DNA of 64,000 nucleotides. Origin: Mycobacterium sp. DL (GTDB lineage: Bacteria > Actinomycetota > Actinomycetes > Mycobacteriales > Mycobacteriaceae). The first letter of the stretch is position 1. Each line of letters starts with the position of its first letter. Positions 1-8,508 of the stretch are shown here, one piece after another. The position numbers were made by a program, and so were the translations under genes. Location: positions 3,224,001 to 3,288,000 of the forward strand of contig NZ_CP155796.1 of assembly GCF_039729195.1 (NCBI RefSeq). Direction: 5' to 3'. The notes beneath the pieces are model-generated. The model worked only from the letters and a program-made list of their open reading frames with translations. It made no database searches and had not been told where the DNA came from.

Positions 1-1345
1 GTCCGGCGGCGGTGGTCCCGAGGGGCAGCGAAATCGCCGCCCAGCCGGTGACATTGGCCAGCGATGTCCAACCGGTGGTGGCGAACTCGACGTCGAAGAA
101 CGCCCGGGTGGTCCCGCGCGGCTGATCGAGCAGCTGATACGGCGGGGGAGCGCTGAGCAGCGTGGGCACCAGAAGGACGTCGTGGCCGGCCATCTGCGCG
201 GCGAAGCGCCGCGTCTGGGCGTGCACGGCCGCGATCGCGGCAGAGTACTGGACGCCCGTCGTGGTGAACCCTTCGCGCACCATCACCCAGGTGCTGGGCT
301 CGAACTCGTCCTCGCGTGGTTCCCGTCCGAGGTGATCGCGGGCCAGATCGTGGAGTTGCGCGTTGCTCACGGTGTGCAATACCGCGATGGCATCGGCGAC
401 GGCGTCCGCGTCGATGGTCGGCGCGCCGCGGTCGACCGCGTGTCCCAGGCCCTCGAGCACGGCGCCGGTCTGCTCGACGGCCGCGGCCACCTCGGGGTCG
501 GTGGCCGGACCGGGGAACGGCGAGGCGTTCGACATCAGGATGCGCTGCGGCGCCGTCGGCGACGAGATCGCCTGCAGGAAGGTCTGATCCGGAACCGGAG
601 CCGAATACGGGTCGCCGAGGCCGGCTCCGGCGACCGCGTCCAGCAGGGCGGCGCTGTCGCGGACCGTGCGGGTCAGCGCGTGTTCGTTGACCAGGCCTTC
701 GAGGCCGTGCCCGGCACCGGGTCCCGACGATGTGCGGGCGCGACGCGGTTTGAGCCCCACGAGTCCGCAGCAGGCCGCCGGCACGCGGATCGACCCGGTT
801 CCATCCCCGCCCGACGCCGCCGGGACGACGCCGGCGGCGACCGCCGCGGCCGATCCGCCACTGGAGCCGCCGGGAGTGACCTGTGGCGACCACGGGTTGG
901 CGGTGGGGCCGAACAACGACGGCTCGGTCGTGCAGTGGTTGCCCCACTCGGGGGTGTTGGTCTTGCCGAAGACCACCAGACCTGCGGCGAGGTACCGCTC
1001 GACGATCCAGGCAGACTCACCGGCGACGTGGCTACGGAGCGCCCGTGACCCCATCGCCTCGGGAGCACCGGCCAGAGATGCGCCGAGATCTTTGAGCAGG
1101 AACGGAACCCCCGCCAGTGGGCCGGCTCCACCGGCGCGCAGCACCCCGGAGTGGTCGAGGGTGGCGGCTTGGTCGCGGCCGCGCTCGAACAGGTCGGCGA
1201 TGACGGCGTTGAGCGCTCGGCCCGCCTCGAGTCGGATGATCGCCGCCTCGAGCAACTCGGTGGCGGAAACCTGGCCCGCAGCGGCCAGAGAGGCCTGACC
1301 GACCGCGTCGATGCCGGCGAGTTCGAAGGCCGTCCCGGTGTCCAT
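1..1345 (-). CDS. Amidase signature family enzyme, 3' end beyond window
   Basis: This reading frame is open from an ATG at 1345 to the window edge, giving about 448 residues without the C-terminus. It has the amidase-signature core: a catalytic Lys near residue 85 (PFLLKDLG), the Gly/Ser-rich GGSSGGSAAA segment at 159-168 with the cis-Ser, and the nucleophile Ser near 185 in GTGSIRVPA. The last visible residues (NVTGWAAISLPLGTTAAG) are a typical amidase C-terminal segment. Such enzymes hydrolyse C-N bonds of carboxamides in the cytoplasm; the substrate cannot be read from the sequence. An in-frame ATG at 1357 is possible, but AGGAT lies better placed for 1345. Confidence 0.9.
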   Translation of the reverse strand, partial: MDTGTAFELAGIDAVGQASLAAAGQVSATELLEAAIIRLEAGRALNAVIADLFERGRDQAATLDHSGVLRAGGAGPLAGVPFLLKDLGASLAGAPEAMGSRALRSHVAGESAWIVERYLAAGLVVFGKTNTPEWGNHCTTEPSLFGPTANPWSPQVTPGGSSGGSAAAVAAGVVPAASGGDGTGSIRVPAACCGLVGLKPRRARTSSGPGAGHGLEGLVNEHALTRTVRDSAALLDAVAGAGLGDPYSAPVPDQTFLQAISSPTAPQRILMSNASPFPGPATDPEVAAAVEQTGAVLEGLGHAVDRGAPTIDADAVADAIAVLHTVSNAQLHDLARDHLGREPREDEFEPSTWVMVREGFTTTGVQYSAAIAAVHAQTRRFAAQMAGHDVLLVPTLLSAPPPYQLLDQPRGTTRAFFDVEFATTGWTSLANVTGWAAISLPLGTTAAG

Positions 1346-1427
1346 GATGCGGATCATCCTGCGCCCGGCCGAAGTCGGCAACTCGGCCATCAAACCTGTT
1401 GACCTGCAGTTGTATTCGGCTATTCGC

Positions 1428-1667
1428 TCAGGCGTCGACGGTGATGGCCATCCCCGATTTCTCCCGGTCCCTGCGGACCGCCGAATCGGTGAGCTCGAGG
1501 GCGATCAGGACGTCGGCTGCGGTGATGAACAGACCCCACCAGTACATCCACCGCAGCGAGGGCTCAGGCTGAGCGGCGAAGTAGACGACCAGGAAGATCG
1601 GCCCGACCAGTCCGCCGAACATGAACATCATCCCCTGGAACCGGAGGTACAGCCGCAGGGTGGACAT
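1428..1667 (-). CDS. Small two-helix membrane protein
   Basis: The 79-residue product has two hydrophobic helices, about residues 10-32 (rich in Met, Phe and Gly) and 39-60, followed by a charged C-terminal tail. It lies 80 nt upstream of the amidase on the same strand and may share its transcript. No enzymatic motif is visible and I do not recognise a function. Codon use is GC-rich at third positions as in its neighbours, which supports a real gene. Confidence 0.65.
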   Translation of the reverse strand: MSTLRLYLRFQGMMFMFGGLVGPIFLVVYFAAQPEPSLRWMYWWGLFITAADVLIALELTDSAVRRDREKSGMAITVDA

Positions 1668-1816
1668 CAGGCGAAAGTCTCCCGCGGGAGGATCGGCCCG
1701 TCAACGCCGAGTCGCAGGACTGTCCCGAGTGGGCAGAACTTGGTGAGACAGACTAACCTTGTCGGGTCCGTCAATAGGGACGACGGATTCCGCCCGACGA
1801 ACAGGACTCACAGGAC

Positions 1817-2311
1817 ATGCGCCGAACCATGCGTACCGCACAAGCGGCCGCTGCGCTGATGATGGCGCTGGCACCGCTGACGGCGGGAGTCGCAGTGGCC
1901 TACGCCGAACAGGATGCGACCTTCGTGCCGTTCGGCCAGGTACTGCGCCGTTGCGACTTCAGCGACATCAAGTACGTCGGCGGCACGGGCTACGCCCGGC
2001 CGACCGCTCAGGTGTGGACCGACGGTTCCGAGGTCATCGCCGACATCCAACTCAACACCGGAGTGCCCAACACGCGCTATGACGTCCGACTGATCCAGGC
2101 GCCGCGCTCGTCGGCGGTGAGCTGCAACGGTGGAGAACCGGGCGTCGCGGGAACCGCGCTGTTCACCGATGGCGCAGGCGCCGGCGCGGTGTCCGTGCGA
2201 GGTCCCGTCGTATCCGGCGCCACGGGAGCGTGGTTGTTCATCACCATCCCCAGCGCTCACTCGCAGGTTCCGAAAGAGTTCTACACGTCTGACTTCATCG
2301 CCGCGCTCTGA
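1817..2311 (+). CDS. Secreted hypothetical protein
   Basis: The 164-residue product begins with a classical Sec signal peptide (basic MRRTMR, then an Ala/Leu-rich core ending near VAYA at about residue 30). The mature part has only two cysteines (in LRRCDF and VSCNGG), probably one disulfide, and looks like a small beta-rich domain. It is transcribed alone, away from the gene at 1428-1667. An ATG at 1829 is an alternative start. No family function is recognised. Confidence 0.75.
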   Translation: MRRTMRTAQAAAALMMALAPLTAGVAVAYAEQDATFVPFGQVLRRCDFSDIKYVGGTGYARPTAQVWTDGSEVIADIQLNTGVPNTRYDVRLIQAPRSSAVSCNGGEPGVAGTALFTDGAGAGAVSVRGPVVSGATGAWLFITIPSAHSQVPKEFYTSDFIAAL

Positions 2312-2340
2312 TTGTCCTGCAGTAATTTTCACCATCGGTG

Positions 2341-3087
2341 TCAAGCCGTGACGACGACGGTCAGATGATCGCCGCGACGTTCCACCCTCATGTCCGCGCG
2401 CCGGGCGACAGTCGCCACTCCGGCCGCGTCCGTCGGCTCTGAGCGGCTGCTCGACAGCGCCCGCGCCAGCCGACCCTTGTGCGCTTTGTTGAAGTGGCTG
2501 ACCACGGTTCGCCGTCCGTCGGCGTGTTCGGCGACCACGTCCACCGAGACCGCACCGGGCACTTTCGCCAGCGCGGCGTAGGAACCCGAGCGCAGATCGA
2601 CGACCAACTCGTGGTGCGCGACCGCCGCCAGCACAGGTTCGAGCGTCGGCCGCCAGAAGGCAGCCAGCGTCGGGTGGCCCGGCAGCCGGGAGGTAGCCGA
2701 CAGCCGATAGGCGGGAATCGGGTCGTCGGCGCGCAGCAACCCGAACAATGCAGATCCGACGGCCAGCCGCGACCTCGCACGCACGGCCGCCGCGCCGCGC
2801 AGCGAGGTGATGTCCAGAGCGTCGTAGAGCACACCGGTATAGCGGTGAATAGCCGGCATCGTCGGCGCTGTCCACAGCGCCGCGTTGCGGTCGATCTCTG
2901 CGTCCTGGGAGGCCGAGATCCCCAAGGCGCGCCTACTGGCCGCCGGATCAGCCGCCAAGCCGATCAACTCATCGACCAACACTGTTCGCAAGGGGTGCAG
3001 ATCAGGTGAACCGAGCGCATCCATCGTCAGAGCCGGCCCGTCACCGCCGGATCGCTTCGTCTCCGACGGTGGCAGCAGCACGATCAC
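2341..3087 (-). CDS. yaaA: YaaA/DUF328 (UPF0246) peroxide-stress protein
   Basis: The 248-residue product starts with VIVLLPPSETK, the hallmark N-terminus of the YaaA family, and carries the family blocks YTGVLYDAL, RLAVGSALFGLLRADDPIPAYRL (split here for clarity) and SHFNKAHKGRLARAL. In Escherichia coli YaaA lowers intracellular iron and DNA damage during peroxide stress. The GTG at 3087 is chosen because it places the conserved start at residue 1; longer frames upstream read as non-conserved sequence. Confidence 0.88.
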   Translation of the reverse strand: MIVLLPPSETKRSGGDGPALTMDALGSPDLHPLRTVLVDELIGLAADPAASRRALGISASQDAEIDRNAALWTAPTMPAIHRYTGVLYDALDITSLRGAAAVRARSRLAVGSALFGLLRADDPIPAYRLSATSRLPGHPTLAAFWRPTLEPVLAAVAHHELVVDLRSGSYAALAKVPGAVSVDVVAEHADGRRTVVSHFNKAHKGRLARALSSSRSEPTDAAGVATVARRADMRVERRGDHLTVVVTA

Positions 3088-3130
3088 GGCACAGACGCTA
3101 GCGCGCGTCGGTTCTGACCTTGCGGGCCCG

Positions 3131-3661
3131 TCAGATCGGCGGGGCCGGAGGCGGTGGGACGTCCTGCCCCATCTGGACAACAGGGCCTGCCGGCGGCGGC
3201 GGTGGCATCGGAGGCGCCATGGGTGGCGGAGGTGGCATCGGAGGCGCCATGGGCGGCGCCATCAACGGGTCGGGTGCGGGCGGTGTGTTCGCGGGCATCG
3301 GCAGGAACATGTGGTTGGTGAACTGATCCTGGTAGGCGCCGCCACCACCGACCTTCACGCCACCGCCTTCGCCGGAGGACACCGGTGTTCCGTCGGGAAG
3401 CGTCACGGCGGTATGACCACCGTTCCAGCCGACCACCAGCGCGCCGGGCTCGGCACCGTGCTGGAAGCCTCGATCGAGCAGCGCGCTTTCGATGTTGCCG
3501 GTGTGGAAGCGGTCGCCGTAGATGGGCCTGCCGGTCGCGGCGTTGGTCACCCACGACACCAGGCCGGAGCAGTCCGTACCCGAGGGCGAGTCGCCACCGG
3601 TGACGTACGGCGTGCCCGACACTTGGTTGACAAGCGTCAAGAGCGTAGCGAGAGCAAACAT
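3131..3661 (-). CDS. NlpC/P60-like cysteine peptidase with Pro-rich tail
   Basis: The core has the NlpC/P60-type nucleophile motif GTDCSGLVSW and a downstream His in GWNGGHTAV, suggesting peptidoglycan endopeptidase or amidase activity. The C-terminal quarter is a low-complexity Pro/Met tail containing two copies of MAPPMPPPPP, visible in DNA as a near-tandem repeat around 3190-3255. The ATG at 3661 is preferred because the 36 codons upstream in the open frame have low GC3 and look like promoter DNA. With this start there is a hydrophobic N-terminus but no clear cleavage site, so export is uncertain. Confidence 0.7.
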   Translation of the reverse strand: MFALATLLTLVNQVSGTPYVTGGDSPSGTDCSGLVSWVTNAATGRPIYGDRFHTGNIESALLDRGFQHGAEPGALVVGWNGGHTAVTLPDGTPVSSGEGGGVKVGGGGAYQDQFTNHMFLPMPANTPPAPDPLMAPPMAPPMPPPPPMAPPMPPPPPAGPVVQMGQDVPPPPAPPI

Positions 3662-3929
3662 GCGAACGGACACTAACAGGGGGTCTCTAATACGACCAAA
3701 ATCTGTGATGGCGTTCACAACCCGCTGCAGAGTGACGGCTGACTCACGAAATCCGTTGCGTCCGGACATGATTGGCCGGGTACCGCCACTGGGTCGTCAA
3801 TTCGTCGAAATGCACTGCATGCCAATCATTTAACAGGCAATGCAACGTCGGATACCGGCGCCATGCTGTAGTCAGATCCCAGAATCGAGACCGCGCACAG
3901 CGGCTGCGGCAACACGCCGAAGGGCAGGG

Positions 3930-5069
3930 TCAGCGCCGGGCCAAGAGAAGTGGAACCCTCAACTCAGCCTCGGTCAGTGACCCGTGCTGACCTACCAGCG
4001 AAGATTCGATCGGCTCGACCGCCTTGCGAAGCAGCCCCGACGAGCCCCGCGCCGCAGCCACCACATCGCCGATCCGCGGCCGGACGTCGTCGGTGACCCG
4101 ACCACCGAACCATCCCGCCCCGATGGCTTCGTCGCGGCTCACCACCCACGCCCGGTCTCCGAGGATGTCGCGCCAGCCGGCCAGCACATCCTCGAGTGCC
4201 CCGACCCGGGTGTAGACGTGACGGGCACGCGCCTCTCCGCCGATGGCGTCGACACCGTCGTGCAGCGCCTCGGTGGCGTCGATGTCGACAACGTCGGCCG
4301 CATTCAGCGTCACCATGCCGTGATCGGCGACGACCGCGAGCAGGCTGCCCATCGGCATTCTCTCCACGATGGATTCCACCAGCGTGTCCACCTGCCGGAG
4401 TTGCAGCCGCCAGGCCGCCGACCCGGGCCCGTACAGATGGCCCACCAGGTCGAGATCGGCGTGATATCCGTAGCAGAATCCACCGGCGGCCATCGCGGTG
4501 CTCACTGCGGCGGCCAGATCACCCAGCGAGTGCACGCCGACGTACTCCCCGCCGCGCAGCACTGCCCGGGTGAGGCCCGATCCGCTGAACTGGGCGCCGG
4601 AGATCACGCTGACGGCCACCCCGGTCGACGCGGCCCGCTCGAAGACCGTCGGTATCGGCTGCACCGCTTCGGGTGCCGCGCTGCTGTCCCGCAGGTCCTC
4701 ACCCCAGGGGTGCGGACGCCACCGCAGCGCGTTGATGACCCCGACATCCGGCAGCCGAAACGACATCCCGACCATTCCGTGCTCGCCGGACGGGCACCCC
4801 GTGCCCACCGCGGCCAATCCGGCCGCGGTCGTCGAGGGGAACCCGACCTGCAGGGTCTGTCCCCGCAGACCCGCGAGCACAGGAGCATCCTCGGCGTAGG
4901 TGTCCAACAGTTCGGCGCCCAAGCCGTCGATCAAAAGGACGCAGGCCCCGGCGACATCGTGCGCGAGAGGGATCCGCGGCTCGAAACCGGCGATTCCCAT
5001 GGCGGCAAGCACCGACGGCGCCACATCAGCCAGATGGGGGACCGCAGGATCGGGGCGCGGCAGGTCCAT
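3930..5069 (-). CDS. Type I phosphodiesterase/nucleotide pyrophosphatase family protein
   Basis: The 379-residue product belongs to the alkaline-phosphatase-like superfamily. It shows a metal Asp near VLLIDGLGAE, the nucleophile Thr region FPSTTAAGLAAVGTG, a second metal cluster in GYHADLDLVGHLYG, and VVADHGMV. Such enzymes cleave phosphodiester or pyrophosphate bonds. It starts one base beyond the stop of the receiver gene at 5071-5511, so it is translationally linked to the signalling operon. Whether it makes or removes a signalling nucleotide for that system is open. Confidence 0.85.
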   Translation of the reverse strand: MDLPRPDPAVPHLADVAPSVLAAMGIAGFEPRIPLAHDVAGACVLLIDGLGAELLDTYAEDAPVLAGLRGQTLQVGFPSTTAAGLAAVGTGCPSGEHGMVGMSFRLPDVGVINALRWRPHPWGEDLRDSSAAPEAVQPIPTVFERAASTGVAVSVISGAQFSGSGLTRAVLRGGEYVGVHSLGDLAAAVSTAMAAGGFCYGYHADLDLVGHLYGPGSAAWRLQLRQVDTLVESIVERMPMGSLLAVVADHGMVTLNAADVVDIDATEALHDGVDAIGGEARARHVYTRVGALEDVLAGWRDILGDRAWVVSRDEAIGAGWFGGRVTDDVRPRIGDVVAAARGSSGLLRKAVEPIESSLVGQHGSLTEAELRVPLLLARR

Positions 5070-5070
5070 C

Positions 5071-5511
5071 TCAGAACTGGGGCAGCCGGACCACTTGGAC
5101 GAAGAACTCGTCGATCTGACGCACCGCGTTCATGAACTGGTCGAGGTCGACCGGTTTGGTGACGTAGGCGTTGGCGTGCAGTTTGTAGCTGCGCAGGATG
5201 TCCTCTTCGGCCGACGAGGTCGTCAGCACCACCACCGGGATGTGGCTGAGCTCCGGGTCGGATTTGATGGTCTCGAGCAACTGCCGCCCGTCGTACTTCG
5301 GCAGATTCAGGTCGAGCAGAACCAGGTCGGGGCGCGGCGCACCCTCGTAGGCGCCGCGGCGGTACAGGAAGTCCAGACCTTCCTCGCCGTCGTGCGCGAC
5401 GTGCAGGTTGTTCTTGATCTTGTTGTGCTCGAAGGCTTCCCGCGTGATCAGTTCATCTCCCGGGTCGTCCTCGATGAGCAGGACGTCGATGGCGCGTTCA
5501 GCCGGTGTCAT
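5071..5511 (-). CDS. Single-domain response regulator (Rcp1 type)
   Basis: The 146 residues form one receiver domain and nothing else. The acidic pair is in LLIEDDPGDE (about 14-15), the phosphoacceptor Asp is near 67 in LLDLNLPKYDG, the Thr is in VVLTTSS, and the Lys is in YVTKPVD. The long loop GAYEGAPRPDL is typical of the Rcp1 class paired with phytochrome-like kinases. Its ATG overlaps the stop of the kinase gene (ATGA at 5508-5511), so it is almost certainly the kinase's partner. It lacks a DNA-binding or output domain. Confidence 0.92.
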   Translation of the reverse strand: MTPAERAIDVLLIEDDPGDELITREAFEHNKIKNNLHVAHDGEEGLDFLYRRGAYEGAPRPDLVLLDLNLPKYDGRQLLETIKSDPELSHIPVVVLTTSSAEEDILRSYKLHANAYVTKPVDLDQFMNAVRQIDEFFVQVVRLPQF

Positions 5512-7106
5512 GTGGTTGATCCTTCCAGGACAGGGGTCTCGGTGTCGTTGACGGCGATGGGCAGGGTGAATCGGAAGCGGGTGCCCTCAGAGTAGGAGGT
5601 GTCGATCCAGATGGACCCGCCGTGGTGTTCCACGATCTTCTTGCACAGCGCCAGCCCGATACCCGTGCCGCTGTAGGCGTCGCGTCCGTGCAGGCGCTGG
5701 AAGATGACGAACACTTTGTCGGTGAATTCCGACGCGATCCCGATCCCGTTGTCCGACAGCGAAAAAGACCAGTCCGATTCATGCTCGCCGGTGCCCGGGC
5801 TGCACTCGATGACGATGCGCGGCGCCACCTCTTCGCGACGGAATTTCACGGCGTTGCCGACGAGGTTCTGCCACAGCATCGTCAGCAGCGTCGGGTCACC
5901 CTTGATCGTGGGCAGTCCGTCCGGCGGACGTTCGATGACCAAGCCCGACTCCTCGACAGCGGTCGCGAGATTGGCCAGGGCGGCGTCCAGGGCGCCGTCG
6001 AGATCGACGTCGGCCTCGGTGGCGTTGAGCCGGCCGACCCTGGAGAAGGTCAGCAGGTCGTTGATGAGCACCTGCATCCGCTTGGCTCCGTCGACGGCGA
6101 AGTTGATGTACTCGATGCCGCGCTCGTCGAGTTCGTCGCCGTAGCGCTTTTCCAGCAGTTGGCAGAACGATGCGACCTTGCGCAGCGGTTCCTGCAGGTC
6201 ATGGGATGCGACGTAGGCGAACTGCTCCAGCTCGGCGTTCGAACGGCGGAGCTCTTCGGCCTGGGCGTCGAGCGTCGCGGCGGCCTCTTGTGAGGTCTCG
6301 AGTTCAGCGGCGAGCCGCTGCCGCATGTTCTCGACGTCGATGGCGATCCCGCGGATGTCCTTGGGCCCCTTCGGTGTGATGCGCTCGCCGAAGTTGCCCT
6401 GTGCGATGCTCCGGCAGGAGGCCGCCAACAGCGCCAGCGGACGCACCAGGGCCCGCTGCAGCAGTCCGGCCAGCAGCAGCATCGTCACCGCGAATGTGAC
6501 GAGCATCGCCACCAGCACTCCGTTTCGCCACGACCGGATGTCCTCGAGCTCGGCCATGGCGTTGTTGCGTGCCTGTGCAAGGTGTTCGTTCTGCTCGTCG
6601 AAAAGCACACGCAGACGATCGAATTCGGCCTTGCCGAGAGCACTGGACTCCTCGGCGACCACGGTTGCGTCACCGGATCGAACGCCGGCTATCAGAGGCT
6701 CGGCATACGAAGACCGCCAACTCCCGGCGGCCCGCTCGATCGCGTCCAGATCGTCGAGCAGTTCGGGTCGGTCCTGTTCGAGGATGCGGATCTGCGCAGA
6801 CGACTGGCTCTCGAGCTCCCGGCCCTCGTTGTAGGGGTCCAGGAACTGCGAATCCGCGGTGATCAGATATCCGCGGACGGCGGTCTCCTGGTCGCGCAGC
6901 GACGCCTGCAACTGGTACGCCGCGACGCGGGCAGGCTGGATGTTCTCGACGAGGTGGTCGGAGACCCGATCGGTCCGGCTCAGCAGGATCGCCACGGTGA
7001 TTGCGCCCACCAGGACGACGATGCCCATCACCGACAGCACAAGATTCTGCCAGCCCCGCACGGTCAGTTGAGCCGCCCGCGCCCGACGTTGCGAGGATTC
7101 GCTCAT
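5508..7106 (-). CDS. CHASE3-domain sensor histidine kinase
   Basis: The 532-residue protein has a membrane helix at about 22-42, an extracytoplasmic CHASE3-type helical sensor at 43-195, a second membrane helix at 196-216, HAMP to about 270, a coiled coil with RRSNAELEQFAYV, a HisKA domain with the phosphoacceptor His at 302 (ASHDLQEPLRK), and a HATPase with N-box LWQNLVGNAVKF and DNGIGI. It overlaps both neighbours by ATGA. CHASE3 kinases often sense envelope or osmotic stress; the ligand is not visible. It probably signals to the receiver at 5071-5511 and possibly to the receiver-phosphatase at 7103-8275. Confidence 0.93.
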   Translation of the reverse strand: MSESSQRRARAAQLTVRGWQNLVLSVMGIVVLVGAITVAILLSRTDRVSDHLVENIQPARVAAYQLQASLRDQETAVRGYLITADSQFLDPYNEGRELESQSSAQIRILEQDRPELLDDLDAIERAAGSWRSSYAEPLIAGVRSGDATVVAEESSALGKAEFDRLRVLFDEQNEHLAQARNNAMAELEDIRSWRNGVLVAMLVTFAVTMLLLAGLLQRALVRPLALLAASCRSIAQGNFGERITPKGPKDIRGIAIDVENMRQRLAAELETSQEAAATLDAQAEELRRSNAELEQFAYVASHDLQEPLRKVASFCQLLEKRYGDELDERGIEYINFAVDGAKRMQVLINDLLTFSRVGRLNATEADVDLDGALDAALANLATAVEESGLVIERPPDGLPTIKGDPTLLTMLWQNLVGNAVKFRREEVAPRIVIECSPGTGEHESDWSFSLSDNGIGIASEFTDKVFVIFQRLHGRDAYSGTGIGLALCKKIVEHHGGSIWIDTSYSEGTRFRFTLPIAVNDTETPVLEGSTT

Positions 7107-8275
7107 GGCAGTGCCACCCGCTCCACCCGCACGACGGCGATGTCGTCGCCGATCCCGCCCTGGCTCTGCGCCTGCTCCTCGACGGCGTCGATGAGCGCAT
7201 CAACGAACGCGCGCCCGGGCAGTTCGGCGAACGTGCGGGCCAGTTCCAACAGCCCCGCCTCGCCGAGCCGCTCATTGCCCTGCCCGATGTGACCTTCGAA
7301 CAGACCGTCTGTGAGCAGCACCAGACCTTTGCCCGCGGGGAGGTCGATCTGCAGGGGCTCCCAGTCGCCGGCGTGCAGGCCCAGCGCCGGGCCTCCCGCG
7401 GGTTCCACCCACTCCACCGTGCCGCCGCCGTGTAGCAGCATGCCGGGGTGACCGGCCCGCACCGCGGTGACCGGGCCCTCCTGGGGAATGGCCAGGCTGA
7501 GCACCGTCGCGAAGATTCCCTTGCCCGCCCGTTCGGCACGGAGGATCCGCTCGAGCTGACGCATCCGATCCGATCCGCGCAACCCGGCGAAAGTCAAAGC
7601 GCGCCAGGCGATGCGCAGTGCCACCCCCAGCGCAGCCTCGTCGGGGCCGTGGCCTGCCACGTCGCCGATCATCACGTGCACGGTGCGGTCGGGCGTCTGC
7701 ACAAAATCGTAGAAGTCGCCGCCGAGCAAGGCGTTCTCCCGGCTGGGCCGATACGAGGTGACGATCTCGACGCCAGGGCTGTCCAACAGCAGGGGAGAGG
7801 GCAGCAGGCCACGTTCGAGCCGGGCGTTCTCCCGGGCACGCAGCTGGCTGGCGTGCAGGTCGACCGCGGTCAGCTCGGCGCGCTTGCGTTCGATGGCGTA
7901 GCGCACTGCCCGCCGCAGCACCTCAGGGTCCACCCGACCTTTGACCAGATAGTCCTGCGCTCCCGAAGCCACCGCCGAGATCCCGACGTGCTCGTCGTTG
8001 AGGCCGGTGAGGACAACGATCGGGATCGTCGCATCCTGCCTGGCGATCCGGGCCAACCCCTCGATCCCGTCGGCGTCGTGGAGATGCAGATCCAGCAGGA
8101 TGCAGTCGGGACGGGCGAGCGGAATCTGATGCTCGGCCTTGGCCATCGACTCGGCCCAGACCACGACGGCGTCCAGTTTGGCGTCGGCGATCAACTCTTC
8201 GACGAGGATGGCGTCTGCGCGGTCGTCTTCCACGAGGAGCAGCGACAGTTCCTCGCCGTCATTCGGCACGCGCAT
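7103..8275 (-). CDS. Receiver-PP2C/SpoIIE phosphatase (RsbU-like)
   Basis: The N-terminal receiver (about 8-130) has LLLVEDDRAD and the phosphoacceptor Asp62 in ILLDLHLHDADG. A short coiled linker leads to a PP2C-type serine phosphatase domain with GGDFYDF, MIGDVAGHGPDEA, LLTDGLFE and GIGDDIAVV. RsbU/SpoIIE phosphatases dephosphorylate anti-anti-sigma factors and so control alternative sigma factors. It is the first gene of the four-gene operon and overlaps the kinase by ATGA. The ATG at 8275 is preferred over a longer frame because it follows GGGAG and begins the conserved domain. Confidence 0.92.
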   Translation of the reverse strand: MRVPNDGEELSLLLVEDDRADAILVEELIADAKLDAVVVWAESMAKAEHQIPLARPDCILLDLHLHDADGIEGLARIARQDATIPIVVLTGLNDEHVGISAVASGAQDYLVKGRVDPEVLRRAVRYAIERKRAELTAVDLHASQLRARENARLERGLLPSPLLLDSPGVEIVTSYRPSRENALLGGDFYDFVQTPDRTVHVMIGDVAGHGPDEAALGVALRIAWRALTFAGLRGSDRMRQLERILRAERAGKGIFATVLSLAIPQEGPVTAVRAGHPGMLLHGGGTVEWVEPAGGPALGLHAGDWEPLQIDLPAGKGLVLLTDGLFEGHIGQGNERLGEAGLLELARTFAELPGRAFVDALIDAVEEQAQSQGGIGDDIAVVRVERVALP

Positions 8276-8508
8276 GTGCCCCAGAATCTCCCACGGCGGC
8301 CGAGTGCGCGCGCCGTTCCCCTCGATTGACAATGACCCGACACTACCTTGTGGGGTGCACCTGACGGGCGACGCGTGGCGCGGCGTTGCGGGCCGCCCAA
8401 CGGGCACCGCCGCTGGTAACCTGCGACCGGTCGCCGGCGTGATCGGGGAGGCGGCCCCGCGCCGATTCTCGACTGACGACGTCGAAGACACCGCAGAATC
8501 CTGACGAA

